NCBI GenBank assembly: GCA_017454165.1
Contig: JAFTDN010000001.1
Span: 1 to 41,667 of the forward strand
DNA length: 41,667 nt
From: Bacteroidales bacterium
GTDB taxonomy: Bacteria > Bacteroidota > Bacteroidia > Bacteroidales > Tenuifilaceae
Reading direction: 5' to 3'
The position numbers and the translations under genes were made by a program. The notes below the pieces were generated by a model, which saw only the letters and a list, made by a program, of their open reading frames with translations, did no database searches and was not told the DNA's origin. Positions 32,350-40,828 of this stretch are shown here, piece by piece. Each line of letters starts with the position of its first letter. Within the stretch, counting starts at the first letter, position 1.

Positions 32350-33981
32350 TTATATTTGGTCAATATTACCCTGCCCCTCTTCCCCTTTTCTCTTTGTCAT
32401 ATTTCTCTTATAACCAACACGTTGCAGCGATTGTGCTTTTCGCCGCTGCCAAAATGGTAGCTGGAAGCTATTACCCTGCCCCTGTTCCTCATCGCCAATG
32501 TTCATGTTCTTAAAAGTCTGCGCCATGGCCTCCATGTCATCGGTGATTACCAACAGCTTGTCGTTCACCTGTAGCTCCGTCTTGCCAGTGGGCACGAAGA
32601 ACTTGTCGCCCCTGCGCACGAGCACCACCAAGGTTTTGTCGGGCAGGGGCATATCCATGAGCCTATGCCCGTGCTCAAGCACCTCGGGCTTGATGTTGAT
32701 CTCAGTGGTAATCGACTTCACATCATCGGAGAACTCCACGTCGAAGCTCTTAGGACGGCGCAGCATCTTCGGCTTGGCCGATAGCCCGAGCCACACGGCC
32801 ACCTTGGGAAGCGTGGTGCCCTGCACCACCAGCGAGATTAGGGTGCAGAAGAACACGATGTTGAAAATCAGGCGGGCGTGGGGCACATTCTCGGCCAGCG
32901 CCATGATGGCGAAGATGATGGGCACCGCGCCGCGCAAGCCCACCCACGACACGAAGAGCTTGTCGGTGCGGGGCATGGCGCGGAATGGCAGCAAGCTCAA
33001 GAAGACGCTCACCGGGCGGGCTACGAAAATCATCAACAGGCTAATGATCAGGCTGGGCAGAGCCACCCCCAGCAGCTCGTGGGGCACCACCAGCAGGCCC
33101 AACATCAGGAACATGATGAGCTGGCTCATCCAAGCAATACCATCGAAAAAATTAAGCACCGAGCGCTTGTGCACAAAGCGGGAGTTGCCAATCACCAACC
33201 CGCCCACGTAAACGGCCAAGTAGCCGTTGCCCTTGAGGAAGTAGGTAAGCGAAAAGATGAACAGGCAGAACGAGAACACCAATATGGCGTAGAGCGAATG
33301 GTTATCGATACGGATGCGGTTGATGGCCTCCACGGCCAGCTTGCCCAGCACAAAGCCCACGCCCATACCCAAGGCCAGCTGCAGCACGAAGCTCACGGCG
33401 ATGACGGCGTAGCTGGGAGCTCCGCCCACATTGATGAGCCCGATGACGGTGGTGGTGAGGATGTAGGCCATGGGGTCGTTGGAGCCGCTCTCGAGCTCGA
33501 GCATGGGGGTGAGGTTGTTCTTGAGATGCAGCCCCTTGGAGCGGAGGATGGAGAACACGGAGGCCGAGTCGGTCGAAGACATCACAGAGGCCAGCAGCAG
33601 CGAGGTCAGCAGCCCCACCTGGGCGGTAGGCATGGTGAGCCCCAGCACCCACCACACGGCCATGCCAGTGATGGCGGCGGTGAGCAGCACGCCCAATGTG
33701 GCCAAGCTAATGCCCTGGCGCATCACGGGCCGTATGCTGGTGAGCTTGGTGTCCATCCCGCCCGAGAATAGGATGATGCACAGGGCGATGGTACCCACGG
33801 CGTGGGCGGCCTTGGCGTTGTCGAATGGGATGCCGAGCCCATCGGTACCGCAGAGCATACCCACGAGCAAGAACAAGAGCAGGGCGGGCACACCGAAACG
33901 CGATCCCGCCTTGCCGGCCAGTATGCTGAGGAAGAACAGCCCCGATATGCCAAGCAGGAGGTGTTCTACAGAAGGAATCAT
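32350..33981 (-). CDS. K+/H+ antiporter, NhaP2/CvrA type, with TrkA-C domain
   Basis: A 543-residue CPA1-family antiporter. Residues about 1-395 form 12-13 transmembrane helices, with the core motifs LFSGGMDTKL, STDSASVFSILR (the ion-binding Asp region), ESGSNDPMAY (the second conserved Asp of the SNDP motif) and SWVGLRGAVPIIFA. A cytoplasmic RCK_C/TrkA-C domain (about 415-500) carries the ligand-binding MPLPDKTLVVLVRRGDKFFVPTG pattern, and the last 40 residues are a basic tail. NhaP2-type proteins exchange K+ (or Na+) for protons; the ion is not certain. Its promoter box TAACTTTG lies 27 bases upstream. Confidence 0.9.
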   Translation of the reverse strand: MIPSVEHLLLGISGLFFLSILAGKAGSRFGVPALLLFLLVGMLCGTDGLGIPFDNAKAAHAVGTIALCIILFSGGMDTKLTSIRPVMRQGISLATLGVLLTAAITGMAVWWVLGLTMPTAQVGLLTSLLLASVMSSTDSASVFSILRSKGLHLKNNLTPMLELESGSNDPMAYILTTTVIGLINVGGAPSYAVIAVSFVLQLALGMGVGFVLGKLAVEAINRIRIDNHSLYAILVFSFCLFIFSLTYFLKGNGYLAVYVGGLVIGNSRFVHKRSVLNFFDGIAWMSQLIMFLMLGLLVVPHELLGVALPSLIISLLMIFVARPVSVFLSLLPFRAMPRTDKLFVSWVGLRGAVPIIFAIMALAENVPHARLIFNIVFFCTLISLVVQGTTLPKVAVWLGLSAKPKMLRRPKSFDVEFSDDVKSITTEINIKPEVLEHGHRLMDMPLPDKTLVVLVRRGDKFFVPTGKTELQVNDKLLVITDDMEAMAQTFKNMNIGDEEQGQGNSFQLPFWQRRKAQSLQRVGYKRNMTKRKGEEGQGNIDQI

Positions 33982-34007
33982 GCGCTGAGGGGGCTGTTGG
34001 GTTTATG

Positions 34008-34015
34008 CAAAGTTA
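34008..34015 (-). promoter_or_regulatory. -7 box of the antiporter gene
   Basis: TAACTTTG on the minus strand, 26 bases before the start codon. A TTG 14 bases further upstream is too close for a standard -33 element. Confidence 0.45.
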
Positions 34016-34062
34016 GCATTTATCCGCTACAAAACCTCCCCGCAGGAGCATTTTTGTGGGCT

Positions 34063-34518
34063 CTAACGGTCGAGGGGCGGAACGGGCTGCCCATCCCACT
34101 TCTCCTCCGATATGGAGGAATAGCTGCGGTTGCGGGCATAGCGCATGTACTTGCCGCGGGTGAAGTCGTTGAGGCTGTCGAGCTGGCGCTGGCGGATCCG
34201 CCGCTGCTCCATGGCCTCCTGCTGACCGTAGTCGATGGTGCGGCTGATCACCTCCAGCGGGGCCTCGATGGGTGGGGATGCAGGGAGCTGTAGGTAGAAG
34301 TAGGCCATGGAGGCCAGCAGGGCCAACGCGGCGAAGCCAGCCACCAGAGCCAACTGCGCTCGGAGCATGGCGCTGAGGGGGGTGCGCTGCGTTTGGCCCT
34401 GCGGTGCAACGCATTGCCCCTCTATGCGCTGCGCAAGGTGTACGAAGTACCCCTCGGGCACCCTGAAGGGCAGCTGGCGGTCGAAGTTGGGGGCTATATC
34501 ATCGGCGGGTTCTGACAT
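34063..34518 (-). CDS. Single-pass membrane protein, probable anti-sigma partner
   Basis: A 151-residue protein with a cytoplasmic N-terminus (about 1-50) that includes PFRVPEGYF, a motif widespread in Bacteroidota proteins encoded beside ECF sigma factors, one transmembrane helix at about residues 57-76, and a polar external tail rich in Arg/Gln with YARNRSYSS. Size and layout fit a membrane-anchored modulator; no zinc-binding ZAS motif (HxxxCxxC) is present. It follows the ECF sigma gene by 45 bases on the same strand. Whether it really binds the sigma factor is an inference. Confidence 0.7.
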   Translation of the reverse strand: MSEPADDIAPNFDRQLPFRVPEGYFVHLAQRIEGQCVAPQGQTQRTPLSAMLRAQLALVAGFAALALLASMAYFYLQLPASPPIEAPLEVISRTIDYGQQEAMEQRRIRQRQLDSLNDFTRGKYMRYARNRSYSSISEEKWDGQPVPPLDR

Positions 34519-34563
34519 CGCTCGTGGTCTGTTTGGGTATAGATGCGCGGTGGGGGCTAAGGT

Positions 34564-35115
34564 TTAATCCTGGGCCATGAGCTGTTCGATTTTTTTCACC
34601 GCGTGGTGGTACGATGCTTTCAGGGCCCCCACCGAGGTGCCCAGAATCTCGGAGATATCCTCGTACTTCAGCTCATCGAAGTAGCGCATGTTGAACACCA
34701 GCCGCTGCTTCTCGGGCAGGCACATGATGACGCGCTGCAGCTTGAGCTGGGCCTCAGTGCCATCGATGTGGGGGTCAGCGGCGAGCTGGTGGAGCAGGTG
34801 CAGGTCGGGGGTATCAAGCGGCACCTCGTAGCGCTGCTTGGACCTGCGGCGCAGCAGAGCCAAGGCCTCGTTGGTGGCTATGCGGTAGATCCAGGTGTAG
34901 AGCGACGAGCCCTCGCGAAACGCATCGAGGCCGAGCCACACACTCATGAATGTGTTTTGGATGGCGTCATCGGCGTCGGCATGGGCCACCACTATCTTGC
35001 GGATGTGCCAGTAGATGCGCTCCTGATACTTCCGCAAAATCTGCCCAAAGGCCCAATTCCGCGTGGCGGGTTCGCGGAAGGCCTTGAGCAGGGCGCTGTC
35101 CGAGAGATCGTCCAT
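34564..35115 (-). CDS. ECF-type RNA polymerase sigma factor
   Basis: A 183-residue sigma-70 of the extracytoplasmic-function class. Region 2 spans about residues 20-85, with IVVAHADADDAIQNTFMSVWLGLDAF (DADDAxQ is the hallmark of region 2.2/2.3) and YTWIYRIATNEAL. Region 4 spans about 125-178 with LPEKQRLVFNMRYFDEL and YEDISEILGTSVGALKA, the helix-turn-helix. No region 3 and no extension, as expected. It lies 19 bases after the transketolase C-terminal gene and before the membrane partner, so it may be transcribed with them; no promoter box is evident immediately upstream. Confidence 0.9.
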   Translation of the reverse strand: MDDLSDSALLKAFREPATRNWAFGQILRKYQERIYWHIRKIVVAHADADDAIQNTFMSVWLGLDAFREGSSLYTWIYRIATNEALALLRRRSKQRYEVPLDTPDLHLLHQLAADPHIDGTEAQLKLQRVIMCLPEKQRLVFNMRYFDELKYEDISEILGTSVGALKASYHHAVKKIEQLMAQD

Positions 35116-35134
35116 ATGGCGCGACCGTGCGTTG

Positions 35135-36085
35135 CTATTTACGGGCGATGGCCCTACGGGCGGCCTCCACGATGTCGGGCGTGTCGAGCCCGAAGTGGGC
35201 CATCAGCTCATCGGGCTTGCCGCTCTCGCCGAAGCGGTCATCCACGGCCACGTACTCCAATGGCGCTGGGGCGTTCAGGGCGAGCAGCTGGGCGATGCTG
35301 TCGCCCAGACCTCCATGGCGCATGTGCTCCTCAGCCGACACGGCGCATCGCGTTTTGGCCACCGATTGCAGCACGGCATCGCTGTCGAGCGGCTTTATGG
35401 TGTGGATGTTGATGACCTCGGCATCGATACCCTGCTGGGCGAGCGCATCGGCGGCCTGCAGGGCCTTCCACACCAGGTGGCCAGTGGCGAATATCGATAC
35501 ATCGGCCCCGCTCCGCATGGTGATGGCCTGGCCTATCTGGAACTGCTGGTCGGCTGGGGTGAAATTGGGCACGGCGGGCCGACCGAAGCGGAGGTAGACG
35601 GGCCCCACGTGCTGGGCGATGGCCAGGGTGGCGGCGCGGGTCTGGTTGTAGTCGCAGGGGTTGATGACGACCATGTTGGGGAGCATCTTCATCAGCCCGA
35701 GATCCTCCATAATTTGGTGGGTTGCGCCGTCCTCACCGAGGGTGATACCCGCATGCGAGGCGCATATTTTGACGTTCTTGTTGGAGTAGGCCACGCTTTG
35801 GCGTATTTGGTCGTAGACCCGCCCCGTGGCGAATGCGGCGAACGTCCCGGCGAAGGGTATCTTGCCGCCGATGGTGAGGCCAGCGGCAAGGCCCACCATG
35901 TTGGCCTCGGCTATGCCCGCCTGAACGAATCGGTCGGGGAATTCGCGCACGAAGTCATCCATCTTGAGCGAGCCAATGAGGTCGGCGCATAGGGCCACCA
36001 CGTTGGGGTTGGTGCGTCCCAGCTCGAGCAGCCCCGCGCCGAATCCCGAGCGGGTGTCCTTGTTGCCTGTTGATCTGTACTCCAT
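35135..36085 (-). CDS. Transketolase, C-terminal subunit
   Basis: A 316-residue protein covering the pyrimidine-binding (Pyr) and C-terminal domains of transketolase, with the other half encoded at 36961-37806. Segments are RFVQAGIAEANMVGLAAGL (containing the catalytic Glu that activates TPP), PFAGTFAAFATGRVYDQIRQ, ASHAGITLGEDGATHQIMEDL and VYLRFGRP. Together with the N-terminal subunit it transfers two-carbon units in the non-oxidative pentose phosphate pathway; split transketolases are common in archaea, Thermotogae and several anaerobes. It follows the MGS-like gene by 33 bases and shares its transcript. Confidence 0.9.
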   Translation of the reverse strand: MEYRSTGNKDTRSGFGAGLLELGRTNPNVVALCADLIGSLKMDDFVREFPDRFVQAGIAEANMVGLAAGLTIGGKIPFAGTFAAFATGRVYDQIRQSVAYSNKNVKICASHAGITLGEDGATHQIMEDLGLMKMLPNMVVINPCDYNQTRAATLAIAQHVGPVYLRFGRPAVPNFTPADQQFQIGQAITMRSGADVSIFATGHLVWKALQAADALAQQGIDAEVINIHTIKPLDSDAVLQSVAKTRCAVSAEEHMRHGGLGDSIAQLLALNAPAPLEYVAVDDRFGESGKPDELMAHFGLDTPDIVEAARRAIARK

Positions 36086-36118
36086 TGGTAGAAGTCGGTG
36101 TTATTGTGTATGTTGTGG

Positions 36119-36517
36119 TTACAGCAGTCGTTTCTGCCGTTCGCGGGCCTCCTTATGGATGAGGCCGAGTATGAGCAGCTCGGCGCTGGCCTGATTGGTG
36201 GCCAGCGGTATGTTGTGCACGTTGCAGTTTTCGAGCAGGCGGCGGATGTCCTCGTGATGGGGTTGCACCACCTTGTGGTCGCGCAGGAAGATGACGATGT
36301 CGACCTCGCCCCGCTCGATCATGCCCGTAATTTCCACGTAGCCGCCCGAACGGCCCTGATGTAGGTGCTTGCACTTGATGCCCTGGCTCTCGATGTATTC
36401 TGCGGTTCTGCCAGTGGCCAGCAGGTTCACCCCGGGCAGCCAGTCCTCGTGCTCGTGGAGGAATTGGGCCAGCTCGGGCTTCTTGGCATCGTGCGCTATG
36501 AGTGCTATATTCTGCAT
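36119..36517 (-). CDS. Methylglyoxal synthase-like protein without the catalytic aspartate
   Basis: A 132-residue MGS-fold protein. IALIAHDAKK, the ATGRTAEYI loop, EVDIVIFLRD and NIPLATNQASAELLI align well with E. coli MgsA, including Asp80, His87 and Asp90 (E. coli Asp91, His98, Asp101). But the active-site GGD of E. coli (Asp71, the base that deprotonates dihydroxyacetone phosphate) is GGY here, Tyr60, and phosphate ligands Thr47 and Ser65 are Arg37 and Gln54. It is therefore unlikely to make methylglyoxal and more likely a ligand-binding or regulatory relative. It lies between the two transketolase genes, co-transcribed with the C-terminal one. The frame is intact. Confidence 0.8.
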   Translation of the reverse strand: MQNIALIAHDAKKPELAQFLHEHEDWLPGVNLLATGRTAEYIESQGIKCKHLHQGRSGGYVEITGMIERGEVDIVIFLRDHKVVQPHHEDIRRLLENCNVHNIPLATNQASAELLILGLIHKEARERQKRLL

Positions 36518-36574
36518 ATTTTCAGTAGTTTGCGTCTACCATGGCCTCATAGAGGAGCTGGCGGCAGACCCACG

Positions 36575-36605
36575 CAAAGGTAGGGATTTTTGAGGAAAAA
36601 CGCAA
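36575..36605 (-). promoter_or_regulatory. Promoter of the MGS-like/transketolase C-terminal operon
   Basis: On the minus strand TTG (36605-36603), 20 bases, TACCTTTG (36582-36575); full consensus, 57 bases before the start at 36517. Confidence 0.7.
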
Positions 36606-36634
36606 CCCGAAGCCACAACCTTACGACAAACTCC

Positions 36635-36960
36635 TAGCTTTGCCCCAAAATGCTACCCATGCAGCATAGCTCAGCACACATAAAGCCCCAAGCTTCCCCC
36701 CATGGCCGGCGCTGTGGGTAGAATTTACCCTCTCCGGTGTATAGGGTAAAACCAAACAACCCTCCTAACGCCTGCACCAATAGCAATGCCGCTGGCGCAT
36801 CGCCCGTTTGTGGGCTCTGCCCGCAGCGGTTGCAAGGCGGAGGTGGCGGGTTGGGGGGGGCCGAATGCGCAGCAACAGCACGACATCGTCAAGCGCACGC
36901 CCCCCACACCCAAAACGATTGTATGTAGGATGGAACTTACGCCATCGCAGTGAGCGCCGA
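36635..36960 (+). other. Gene-poor stretch with a plus-strand promoter box; possible non-coding RNA
   Basis: TAGCTTTG at 36635-36642 reads away from the MGS-like promoter toward the transketolase N-terminal gene's 3' end. No credible protein is present on either strand. Around 36716-36750, TTTACCC (36724-36730) can pair either with GGGTA upstream (36716-36720) or with GGGTAAA downstream (36744-36750), giving two exclusive hairpins. A C/G-rich tract follows. A small RNA or a regulatory leader is possible; a decayed spacer is the simpler view. No terminator is obvious. Confidence 0.25.
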
Positions 36961-37806
36961 TTAATAATCGCCCAGCGTAACGGGAATCTGCGCTAGGGCC
37001 CGCTCCAACTCCTCATCGCTAGGGGCCTTGCCGTGCCACTTGTGGGTGCCCATCATGAAATCGACTCCCTGCCCCATCTCGGTGCGCATGAGCAGCACCA
37101 CGGGCTTTCCGTGGCCAACGTGCCCACGAGCATCGTGCAGAACCTGCACCAGCTCGGCCATGCGGTTGCCGTTGGCCTCGAGCACAAGCCACCCGAAGGC
37201 CTCCCATTTGGCCCGCAGGTCGCCCAGCGACAGCACATCGCCCACGGGGCCGTCGATCTGCTTGCCGTTGTAATCGACAGTGGCCACGATGTTGTCGACG
37301 CCCTTGGCGGCGGCGAACATGGCGGCCTCCCATATCTGCCCCTCCTGTAGCTCGCCATCGCCGTGAAGCGAAAACACCAGGGCGGCATCACCGTTGAGGC
37401 GCTTGGCCATGGCCGCGCCGCAGGCCACCGAGAGCCCCTGCCCCAGCGAGCCCGAGGCGATGCGGATGCCCGGCAGCCCCTCTGCTGGGGTGGGATGGCC
37501 CTGCAGGCGGGTACCCATAGCGCGGAACGTGGCCAGCTCTGCGGTGTCGAAGTAGCCGCAGCGGGCTAGCACACTGTACCACACCGCCGATAGGTGCCCG
37601 CTGGAGAGGAAGAATAGGTCCTCGCCCTGCCCGTCGATGGAGAAGCGCTGCGGGTTGTGGCGCATAACATCGAAGTAGAGCGCGGTGAAAAAGTCGGCGC
37701 AGCCCAGCGCACCGCCTGGGTGGCCGCTGGCAGCCCGGTTCACCATCCGTAGCACATCGCGCCGCACCTGAGCGGCAATGCTCTCAAGCCTTTCTATATC
37801 AGCCAT
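36961..37806 (-). CDS. Transketolase, N-terminal (PP) subunit
   Basis: A 281-residue protein equal to the diphosphate-binding half of transketolase. RRDVLRMVNRAASGHPGGALG at the start holds the conserved His of SGHPGG, then FLSSGHLS, SGSLGQGLSVACGAA, and the TPP motif LHGDGELQEGQIWEA...VDYN (GDG...N), which binds Mg-diphosphate. GTHKWHGKAPSDEEL closes it. Start at the ATG 37806; a TTG immediately before it is not needed. Its promoter box is at 37841-37848. The partner subunit is downstream but separated by about 440 bases and the MGS-like gene, so the two halves are made from different transcripts unless the message reads through. Confidence 0.9.
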   Translation of the reverse strand: MADIERLESIAAQVRRDVLRMVNRAASGHPGGALGCADFFTALYFDVMRHNPQRFSIDGQGEDLFFLSSGHLSAVWYSVLARCGYFDTAELATFRAMGTRLQGHPTPAEGLPGIRIASGSLGQGLSVACGAAMAKRLNGDAALVFSLHGDGELQEGQIWEAAMFAAAKGVDNIVATVDYNGKQIDGPVGDVLSLGDLRAKWEAFGWLVLEANGNRMAELVQVLHDARGHVGHGKPVVLLMRTEMGQGVDFMMGTHKWHGKAPSDEELERALAQIPVTLGDY

Positions 37807-37840
37807 CAATACAGTATTTCGGGATTAGAATATACGGGAA

Positions 37841-37848
37841 CAAAGGTA
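37841..37848 (-). promoter_or_regulatory. -7 box of the transketolase N-terminal gene
   Basis: TACCTTTG on the minus strand, 34 bases before the start at 37806. A TTG lies 22 bases upstream (minus strand, 37873-37871), slightly long for a -33 element. Confidence 0.55.
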
Positions 37849-37867
37849 ACAATTTTACGGGGAAACG

Positions 37868-37886
37868 GCGCAAAACATTTTCGCGC
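37868..37886. repeat. Near-palindrome between divergent promoters
   Basis: GCGCAAAA at 37868-37875 and TTTTCGCGC at 37878-37886 are inverted copies with one extra C, separated by CA. It lies between the minus-strand box at 37841-37848 and the plus-strand box at 37901-37908, so it may be an operator; chance is possible at this length. Confidence 0.3.
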
Positions 37887-37900
37887 ATGGAAAGTTTTCG

Positions 37901-37908
37901 TACCTTTA
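37901..37908 (+). promoter_or_regulatory. Possible -7 box of the lipoprotein gene (imperfect)
   Basis: TACCTTTA differs from the consensus in its last base. It is 49 bases before the ATG at 37958. Confidence 0.35.
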
Positions 37909-37957
37909 CGGCCAGTTTTTCGTAACTAACCTCACAAACGAAACAGGACATAAGACT

Positions 37958-38764
37958 ATGGCAATCAGATTGTTGAAAAGCATCAGCTTCGCCATGCTGG
38001 CCATGCTGATGCTAGGGGGCTGCAAGGCCAAAAAGGCCAAGGTGGCCGAGACCATGAGCATCTCGAAAGAGGAGACCTTCGAGAGCATCACCAACTACCC
38101 CATCCCCACCTCGTTCGAGATTCTGCAGCTCATCAACAAGGCGGGGGCGGGCTACATCATCGCCATCTGCAATGAGCCCGAGCGGCTCAGCCAGTACCTC
38201 ACGGAGCGGCAGAAGGCCACCAACCTGGGCATCTACGGGGCCGATTTGGCCTACGCCACCGTGTACCAGATGACGCAGGAGACGATGAACTACCTGAACG
38301 CATCGAAGAAGCTGATAGAGGACTTGAACATCAACATAGGCTTCAACCGCGAGCTGGCCCAGAACGTGGAGAAGAACATCGACAACAAGGACTCGCTGAT
38401 CAACATCATCACCAACTCGTACTACGAGACCTACAAGAACCTGACCAGCGATGGCCGCGACAACCTGTCGCTCATGGTGCTGGTGGGCAGCTGGGTGGAG
38501 GGCCTGTATATCACCTCGGAAATCGCCATGTCGAGCCAAAACAACGCCGACTTTATGTCGATTATGGCTGGACAGAAGGCCTCGCTGGGCACCCTGATGC
38601 AGCTGCTCGACAAGAACAAGGACAATGCCGATATAGCCGCGCTGACAGAGCAGCTGGCCCCGCTCCACGAGCTGTACAAGGGAGTGGAGGGCTCCACGCT
38701 GAGCGAAGAGCAGTTCACGAAAATATCGGAGGGCATAGATAAGGTGCGCAACTCGCTCATTTAG
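37958..38764 (+). CDS. Hypothetical lipoprotein, all-helical
   Basis: A 268-residue protein with a clear lipobox (AMLMLGGC, Cys22) after a signal core. The mature region is predicted almost entirely helical: FESITNYPIPTSFEILQLINKAG, YGADLAYATVYQ, NRELAQNVEKNIDNKDSLINII, MVLVGSWVEGLYITSEIA, and LAPLHELYKGV. The order and the G-W/YxE motif resemble an uncharacterised Bacteroidota lipoprotein family that I cannot name. It is transcribed alone and closed by a terminator. The protein is intact. Location is probably the outer membrane, periplasmic side or surface. Confidence 0.8.
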   Translation: MAIRLLKSISFAMLAMLMLGGCKAKKAKVAETMSISKEETFESITNYPIPTSFEILQLINKAGAGYIIAICNEPERLSQYLTERQKATNLGIYGADLAYATVYQMTQETMNYLNASKKLIEDLNINIGFNRELAQNVEKNIDNKDSLINIITNSYYETYKNLTSDGRDNLSLMVLVGSWVEGLYITSEIAMSSQNNADFMSIMAGQKASLGTLMQLLDKNKDNADIAALTEQLAPLHELYKGVEGSTLSEEQFTKISEGIDKVRNSLI

Positions 38765-38809
38765 GCCCAATGCACATCGCAAATAACTAATAACCATGCA
38801 CTTGCATCT

Positions 38810-38840
38810 AAAAAGGGGAAACGCATAGCGTCCCCTTTTT
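38810..38840 (+). terminator. Rho-independent terminator after the lipoprotein gene
   Basis: AAAAAGGGGA (38810-38819) pairs with TCCCCTTTTT (38831-38840), with an inner CGC/GCG pairing, ending in a five-base T-run. It is symmetrical, so it can work in both directions. Confidence 0.85.
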
Positions 38841-38907
38841 CATTACCTCCGCACGGCTGGGCGCACAATAAATCGGCACGGCCATGCGATGTGATAATAT
38901 GTTTTCG

Positions 38908-38915
38908 TAATTTTG
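38908..38915 (+). promoter_or_regulatory. -7 box of mutA
   Basis: TAATTTTG, 23 bases before the ATG at 38939. No clear TTG at the -33 distance. Confidence 0.5.
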
Positions 38916-38938
38916 CAGGCAAATCCAACCAATTCGCT

Positions 38939-40819
38939 ATGGCAACAGAGAGCAACGAACGGCTTTTTGCCGAATTTCCGCCGGTTTCGACCGAGCAGTG
39001 GGAGGCGGCAATAAACGTCGACTTAAAGGGAGCCGACTACGCCAAAAAGCTGGTAACCAAGACGGTAGATGGCATAAACATACAGCCCTACTACCGCCGC
39101 TCAGATCTGGCTCAGATTCCCACAGCCAACGCCCAACCAGGGCAATACCCCTACATCAGGGGCAACCACCCAGAGGGGAATCCCTGGTTTGTGCGCCAAG
39201 ATTTTAGGGTAACCGCCGACAACATCACCGAAATCAACCGCCGTGCCCTCGATGTGCTAAACCGGGGCGTCGATTCGCTCGGCTTCCACCTGTGCTCGTG
39301 CTGCAATCCCACCCAAGAGCTGTTCACCAGCCTGCTGCGTGGCATCGACCTGAACGTCATAGAGCTGAACCTCACCGGGGGCAGCTCCACCCTACGCGCC
39401 CTGCCCGCCCTGCTGGCGCACCTAAAAGCGTTCGACCCGCAGCAGGTGCGCCTGAGCATCGACTACAGCCCGCTGTCGAACCTAACCCTAAGGGGCAAAT
39501 TCGACAGCCCCCGCGAGGCCAGCCTCGATACCGTGGTGGATGCCATCGAGGCCGTTAGGAGCTACCCCAACTTCCACGTGCTGGCCATCAACAGCGTAGA
39601 GCTCAACAGCTGCGGGGCATCGGTATCGCAGGAGCTGGGCTACGCCCTGTCGCAGGCTGCAGACTACCTCGCCGCGCTCACCGACAGGGGGCTGAGCATC
39701 GATGAGCTGGCACATCGCACTAGGTTCAACATGGCCATAAGCGCCAACTTCTTCATGGAGCTGGCCAAGTTCCGCGCCTCCCGCCTGCTATGGGCCAAGA
39801 TGGTGGATGCCCACAAACCCGCCAGCCGCGAGTCGGCCAAGATGTACATCCACGCCGAGACCAGCCGCTGGAATCAGACCGTTTACGATGCCTACGTGAA
39901 TCTACTCCGTTCGACCACCGAGGCCATGTCGGCGGTGATAGCCGGTGTCGATTCGCTCAACATACTACCGTTCGACACCCCCTACCAGCCGGCCACGCCG
40001 TTCTCGGAGCGCATAGCGCGCAACCAGCAGCTGCTGCTCAAAGAGGAGTCGTACCTCGACAAGATTGCCGACCCCGCCGCTGGCAGCTACTACGTGGAGA
40101 CGCTCACCCACAGCATAGCCCAAACGGCCTGGAAGCTATTCCTTGATACCGAGGATCTGGGCGGCTACAAGGCCGCATTCTGCGATGGCAAGGTGCAGGA
40201 GCAGATTATGGCCGTGGCCAACAAGCGCGACCAGAACTTTGCGCAGCGCCGCGAAACCATATTGGGCACCAACCAGTTCCCCAACTTCAACGAGGTGGCC
40301 GACCCCAAGGTGATAGCCGCCGAGGTGGTCACCCGCAAAGCACAGCAACAACCTGCCGATGGCATAGCCATGCCGCTCGTACCCTATCGGGGGAGCCAGG
40401 CCCTAGAGGCGCTGCGCTACCGCACTGACACCAGCGGCAAGCGCCCCAAGGTTTTCATGCTCACGCTGGGCAATCTGGCCATGCGCCGCGCAAGGGCGCA
40501 GTTCGCCTGCAACTTTTTCGCCATCGCAGGTTTTGAGGTCATGGACAACATCGGCTTTAAGACCATCGAAGAGGGGCTGAAGGCCGCCGCAGCCCAAAAT
40601 GCCGACGTGGTGGTGATTTGCAGCTCCGATGATGAGTACGCAACGCTCGCCCCAGAGGCGGCCCAGCAGCTAGGCGACAGGGCCATATTCGTGGTGGCCG
40701 GCGACCCCGCATGCCGCCCCGACCTTGAGGCCCAGGGCATAAAACAATTCATCCACGTGAAGAGCAACGTGCTCGAAACGCTGGAATACTACCAAAAGCA
40801 GCTCAACATACTAAAATAA
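38939..40819 (+). CDS. mutA: Methylmalonyl-CoA mutase small (beta) subunit
   Basis: A 626-residue subunit of the adenosylcobalamin-dependent mutase that interconverts succinyl-CoA and methylmalonyl-CoA. The start at 38939 yields MATESNERLFAEFPPVSTEQWEAAINVDLKGADY, as in other MutA proteins. The TIM-barrel region has AEVEL-like segments, FNMAISANFFMELAKFRASRLLWAKM, HAETSRWNQTVYDAYVNLLRSTTEAMSAV and DPAAGSYYVE. The C-terminal flavodoxin-like domain lacks the DxHxxG cobalamin motif, as is normal for this non-catalytic partner. Promoter box at 38908. mutB follows after 9 bases. Confidence 0.93.
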   Translation: MATESNERLFAEFPPVSTEQWEAAINVDLKGADYAKKLVTKTVDGINIQPYYRRSDLAQIPTANAQPGQYPYIRGNHPEGNPWFVRQDFRVTADNITEINRRALDVLNRGVDSLGFHLCSCCNPTQELFTSLLRGIDLNVIELNLTGGSSTLRALPALLAHLKAFDPQQVRLSIDYSPLSNLTLRGKFDSPREASLDTVVDAIEAVRSYPNFHVLAINSVELNSCGASVSQELGYALSQAADYLAALTDRGLSIDELAHRTRFNMAISANFFMELAKFRASRLLWAKMVDAHKPASRESAKMYIHAETSRWNQTVYDAYVNLLRSTTEAMSAVIAGVDSLNILPFDTPYQPATPFSERIARNQQLLLKEESYLDKIADPAAGSYYVETLTHSIAQTAWKLFLDTEDLGGYKAAFCDGKVQEQIMAVANKRDQNFAQRRETILGTNQFPNFNEVADPKVIAAEVVTRKAQQQPADGIAMPLVPYRGSQALEALRYRTDTSGKRPKVFMLTLGNLAMRRARAQFACNFFAIAGFEVMDNIGFKTIEEGLKAAAAQNADVVVICSSDDEYATLAPEAAQQLGDRAIFVVAGDPACRPDLEAQGIKQFIHVKSNVLETLEYYQKQLNILK

Positions 40820-40828
40820 GGCGCTAAC

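Noticed and set aside
36737..36928. Small frames on both strands between the transketolase and MGS-like genes
   Set aside because: Short, Pro/Cys/Gly-rich and without start context or homology; composition of a GC-rich spacer.
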